The notes under the pieces: model-generated
What the model saw: the letters and a program-made list of their open reading frames with translations, nothing else
Databases searched by the model: none
What the model was told of the DNA's origin: nothing
Assembly (NCBI GenBank): GCA_903938735.1
Contig: CAJAEK010000125.1
Coordinates: 1-35,613 of the forward strand
Reading direction: 5' to 3'
Length of the DNA stretch: 35,613 nt
Source of the DNA: an uncultured Actinomycetes bacterium
GTDB lineage: Bacteria > Actinomycetota > Actinomycetes > Nanopelagicales > Nanopelagicaceae
Translations under genes and position numbers: made by a program
Shown: positions 34,009 to 35,613 of the stretch, piece by piece
Numbering within the stretch: position 1 is the stretch's first letter
Layout: every line of letters starts with the position of its first letter

Positions 34009-35613
34009 GTGGCAAAGGTCCGCGTTTACGAGTTAGCAAAAGATTTAGGTTTAGAAAGTAAGGAACTGCTCGCCAAGCTTCAAGAAGTAGGCGAATTCGT
34101 TCGATCAGCATCCTCAACTGTTGAGGCACCAGTGGTGCGTAAGTTGATGGAGAAATTCCCTGATCTAGCGAACGCCGCTAAGGCAGCAGATACCGCCGAT
34201 GCTCCCAAGCCCGCAAAGAAAGCTGCAGCGAAGAAGTCCGCTGCCAAGAAGAGCGACGGCCCAACTCCCGAAGAGATTGAAGCGGCGCTCGCGACGCTTG
34301 ATGCCGATACTCGTGCACAGTTAGCAAGCGCACAGGCTGCACAAGCCGCAGCTGCTGCAGCGCCGCCGGTTGCGCCAGTAACACCTGCTGCACCAGCCGC
34401 TCCGTCGGCGCCAGCAGCCGGTGATGATGCATCTGCCACACAAATGCCGCGCCCACCACGCCCAGGTAATAATCCATTCTCATCTGGAACAAATCCTGCA
34501 ACCGCGATGCCTCGTCCACCGCGCCCAGGTAACAATCCATTCTCGACCGGTGGTGCAGTTCCGCGCCCACCAGCACAACGTCCATTGCGTCCCGGCGAGC
34601 GTCCACCAATGGCGGGATCACGTCCTGGTGCTGTTCGTCCAGGTTTCGCAGCTCGTCCACAAGCACGTCCAGGTACTGGTGCACCGGGAGCAGGTGGCGC
34701 AGCTGGTGCGCGTCCAGGTGGTTCGTCGCCTTACCGTCCCGGCACATCTGCTGGTGGCGCTGGTGCACCATCAGGAAATAATTTTGGTCCAAATAAAACT
34801 GGCGGCCCAGGTCGTCATCAACGCGGCGGCGCCGCGGGTGCATTTGGAAAGCAAGGCAACAAGAATCGCAAGGGCCGCAAGAGCAAGAAGGCGTTGCGTG
34901 AAGAGTTCGACAATATGGCGGCGCCATCACTGGGTGGCGCAGTTATTCCACACGGTGATGGCAAGACCCAGATTCGCTTGCGCCGTGGTGCAACTCTTAT
35001 GGACTTCGCAGAGAAGATCGGTGGCGATCCAGCAGCGTTAGTTTCAGCACTCTTCCACTTGGGAGAAATGGTCACTGCAACTCAGTCGGTTGATGAAGAT
35101 ACCTTCACACTGCTCGGCGCAGAGCTCGGCTACCAAATCCAGGTCGTTAGCCCTGAAGATGAAGATCGCGAGCTTCTCCAAGAGTTCGATATCGACCTTG
35201 AGGATGAACTCGCAAATATTGATCCAGAGGATCTCGTGGTTCGCTCACCAATCGTCACCGTTATGGGTCACGTTGACCACGGTAAGACGCGCTTGTTGGA
35301 TGCGATTCGTTCGACCGAGGTCATCAAGACCGAAGCCGGTGGAATTACTCAGCACATTGGTGCATACCAAATTCACCACATGCACGATGGCGCAGAGCGC
35401 GCAATCACCTTTATCGATACACCAGGTCACGAAGCCTTTACCGCGATGCGTGCCCGTGGTGCCAAAGTCACCGATATCGCAGTGCTCGTTGTTGCTGCCG
35501 ATGATGGCGTGATGCCACAGACCATTGAAGCGCTGAACCACGCTCAAGCTGCTGATGTCCCGATCGTTGTAGCCGTTAACAAGGTCGATAAGGAAGGCGC
35601 TAACCCAGATAAG
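34009..35613 (+). CDS. infB: Translation initiation factor IF-2, N-terminal and G-domain part (3' truncated by window edge)
   Basis: GTG 34009 after [37 protein letters not shown]; Pro/Gly/Ala-rich linker; [61 protein letters not shown]. Not in the ORF track because no stop lies in the window. Confidence 0.96.
   Translation, partial: MAKVRVYELAKDLGLESKELLAKLQEVGEFVRSASSTVEAPVVRKLMEKFPDLANAAKAADTADAPKPAKKAAAKKSAAKKSDGPTPEEIEAALATLDADTRAQLASAQAAQAAAAAAPPVAPVTPAAPAAPSAPAAGDDASATQMPRPPRPGNNPFSSGTNPATAMPRPPRPGNNPFSTGGAVPRPPAQRPLRPGERPPMAGSRPGAVRPGFAARPQARPGTGAPGAGGAAGARPGGSSPYRPGTSAGGAGAPSGNNFGPNKTGGPGRHQRGGAAGAFGKQGNKNRKGRKSKKALREEFDNMAAPSLGGAVIPHGDGKTQIRLRRGATLMDFAEKIGGDPAALVSALFHLGEMVTATQSVDEDTFTLLGAELGYQIQVVSPEDEDRELLQEFDIDLEDELANIDPEDLVVRSPIVTVMGHVDHGKTRLLDAIRSTEVIKTEAGGITQHIGAYQIHHMHDGAERAITFIDTPGHEAFTAMRARGAKVTDIAVLVVAADDGVMPQTIEALNHAQAADVPIVVAVNKVDKEGANPDK
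34444..34548 (+). repeat. 63-bp-period coding repeat in infB ([13 protein letters not shown] twice)
   Basis: [21 protein letters not shown] / [17 protein letters not shown], starting at 34444 and 34507. Confidence 0.9.

Noticed and set aside
34080-34930. Long - strand ORFs (151 aa and 250 aa)
   Set aside because: Antisense to infB; Ala/Gly- or His/Gln-rich composition is a by-product of the repetitive IF2 linker.

Overview
The window is a dense, co-oriented stretch of an actinobacterial core genome. The gene order and leaderless-type starts suggest a streamlined lineage; the taxon is inferred, not proven. On the + strand, in order: proB (partial), proA, gatCAB, ilvD, ilvBNC, serA, leuB, ilvE, cimA, xerC-like recombinase, rpsB, tsf, pyrH, frr, cdsA, rlmN, aldehyde dehydrogenase, agmatinase-family hydrolase, dxr, RseP-like protease, ispG, proS, TSUP permease, rimP, nusA, ylxR and infB (runs off the 3' end). 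One convincing - strand gene, a NylB/beta-lactamase-like serine hydrolase, splits proB from proA. I saw no tRNA, rRNA, CRISPR, phage or transposon. The points of interest are regulatory and lie in the short intergenic gaps: (1) a probable leaderless ilvB attenuator with leader peptide MTSVVVISKRAI and a 9-bp terminator hairpin, followed by three 10-bp tandem repeats; (2) a perfect 13-bp inverted repeat that would bury the pyrH Shine-Dalgarno and loop out its start codon; (3) a chain of three micro-ORFs linked by ATGA overlaps, with competing TAAGGC/GCCTTA pairings, upstream of infB; (4) a recurring TANNNT-N6-ATG signature that predicts leaderless transcripts for at least six genes; (5) operator-like palindromes upstream of the ilvB leader and downstream of xerC. 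All identities come from reading protein motifs; no database search or RNA folding was run.
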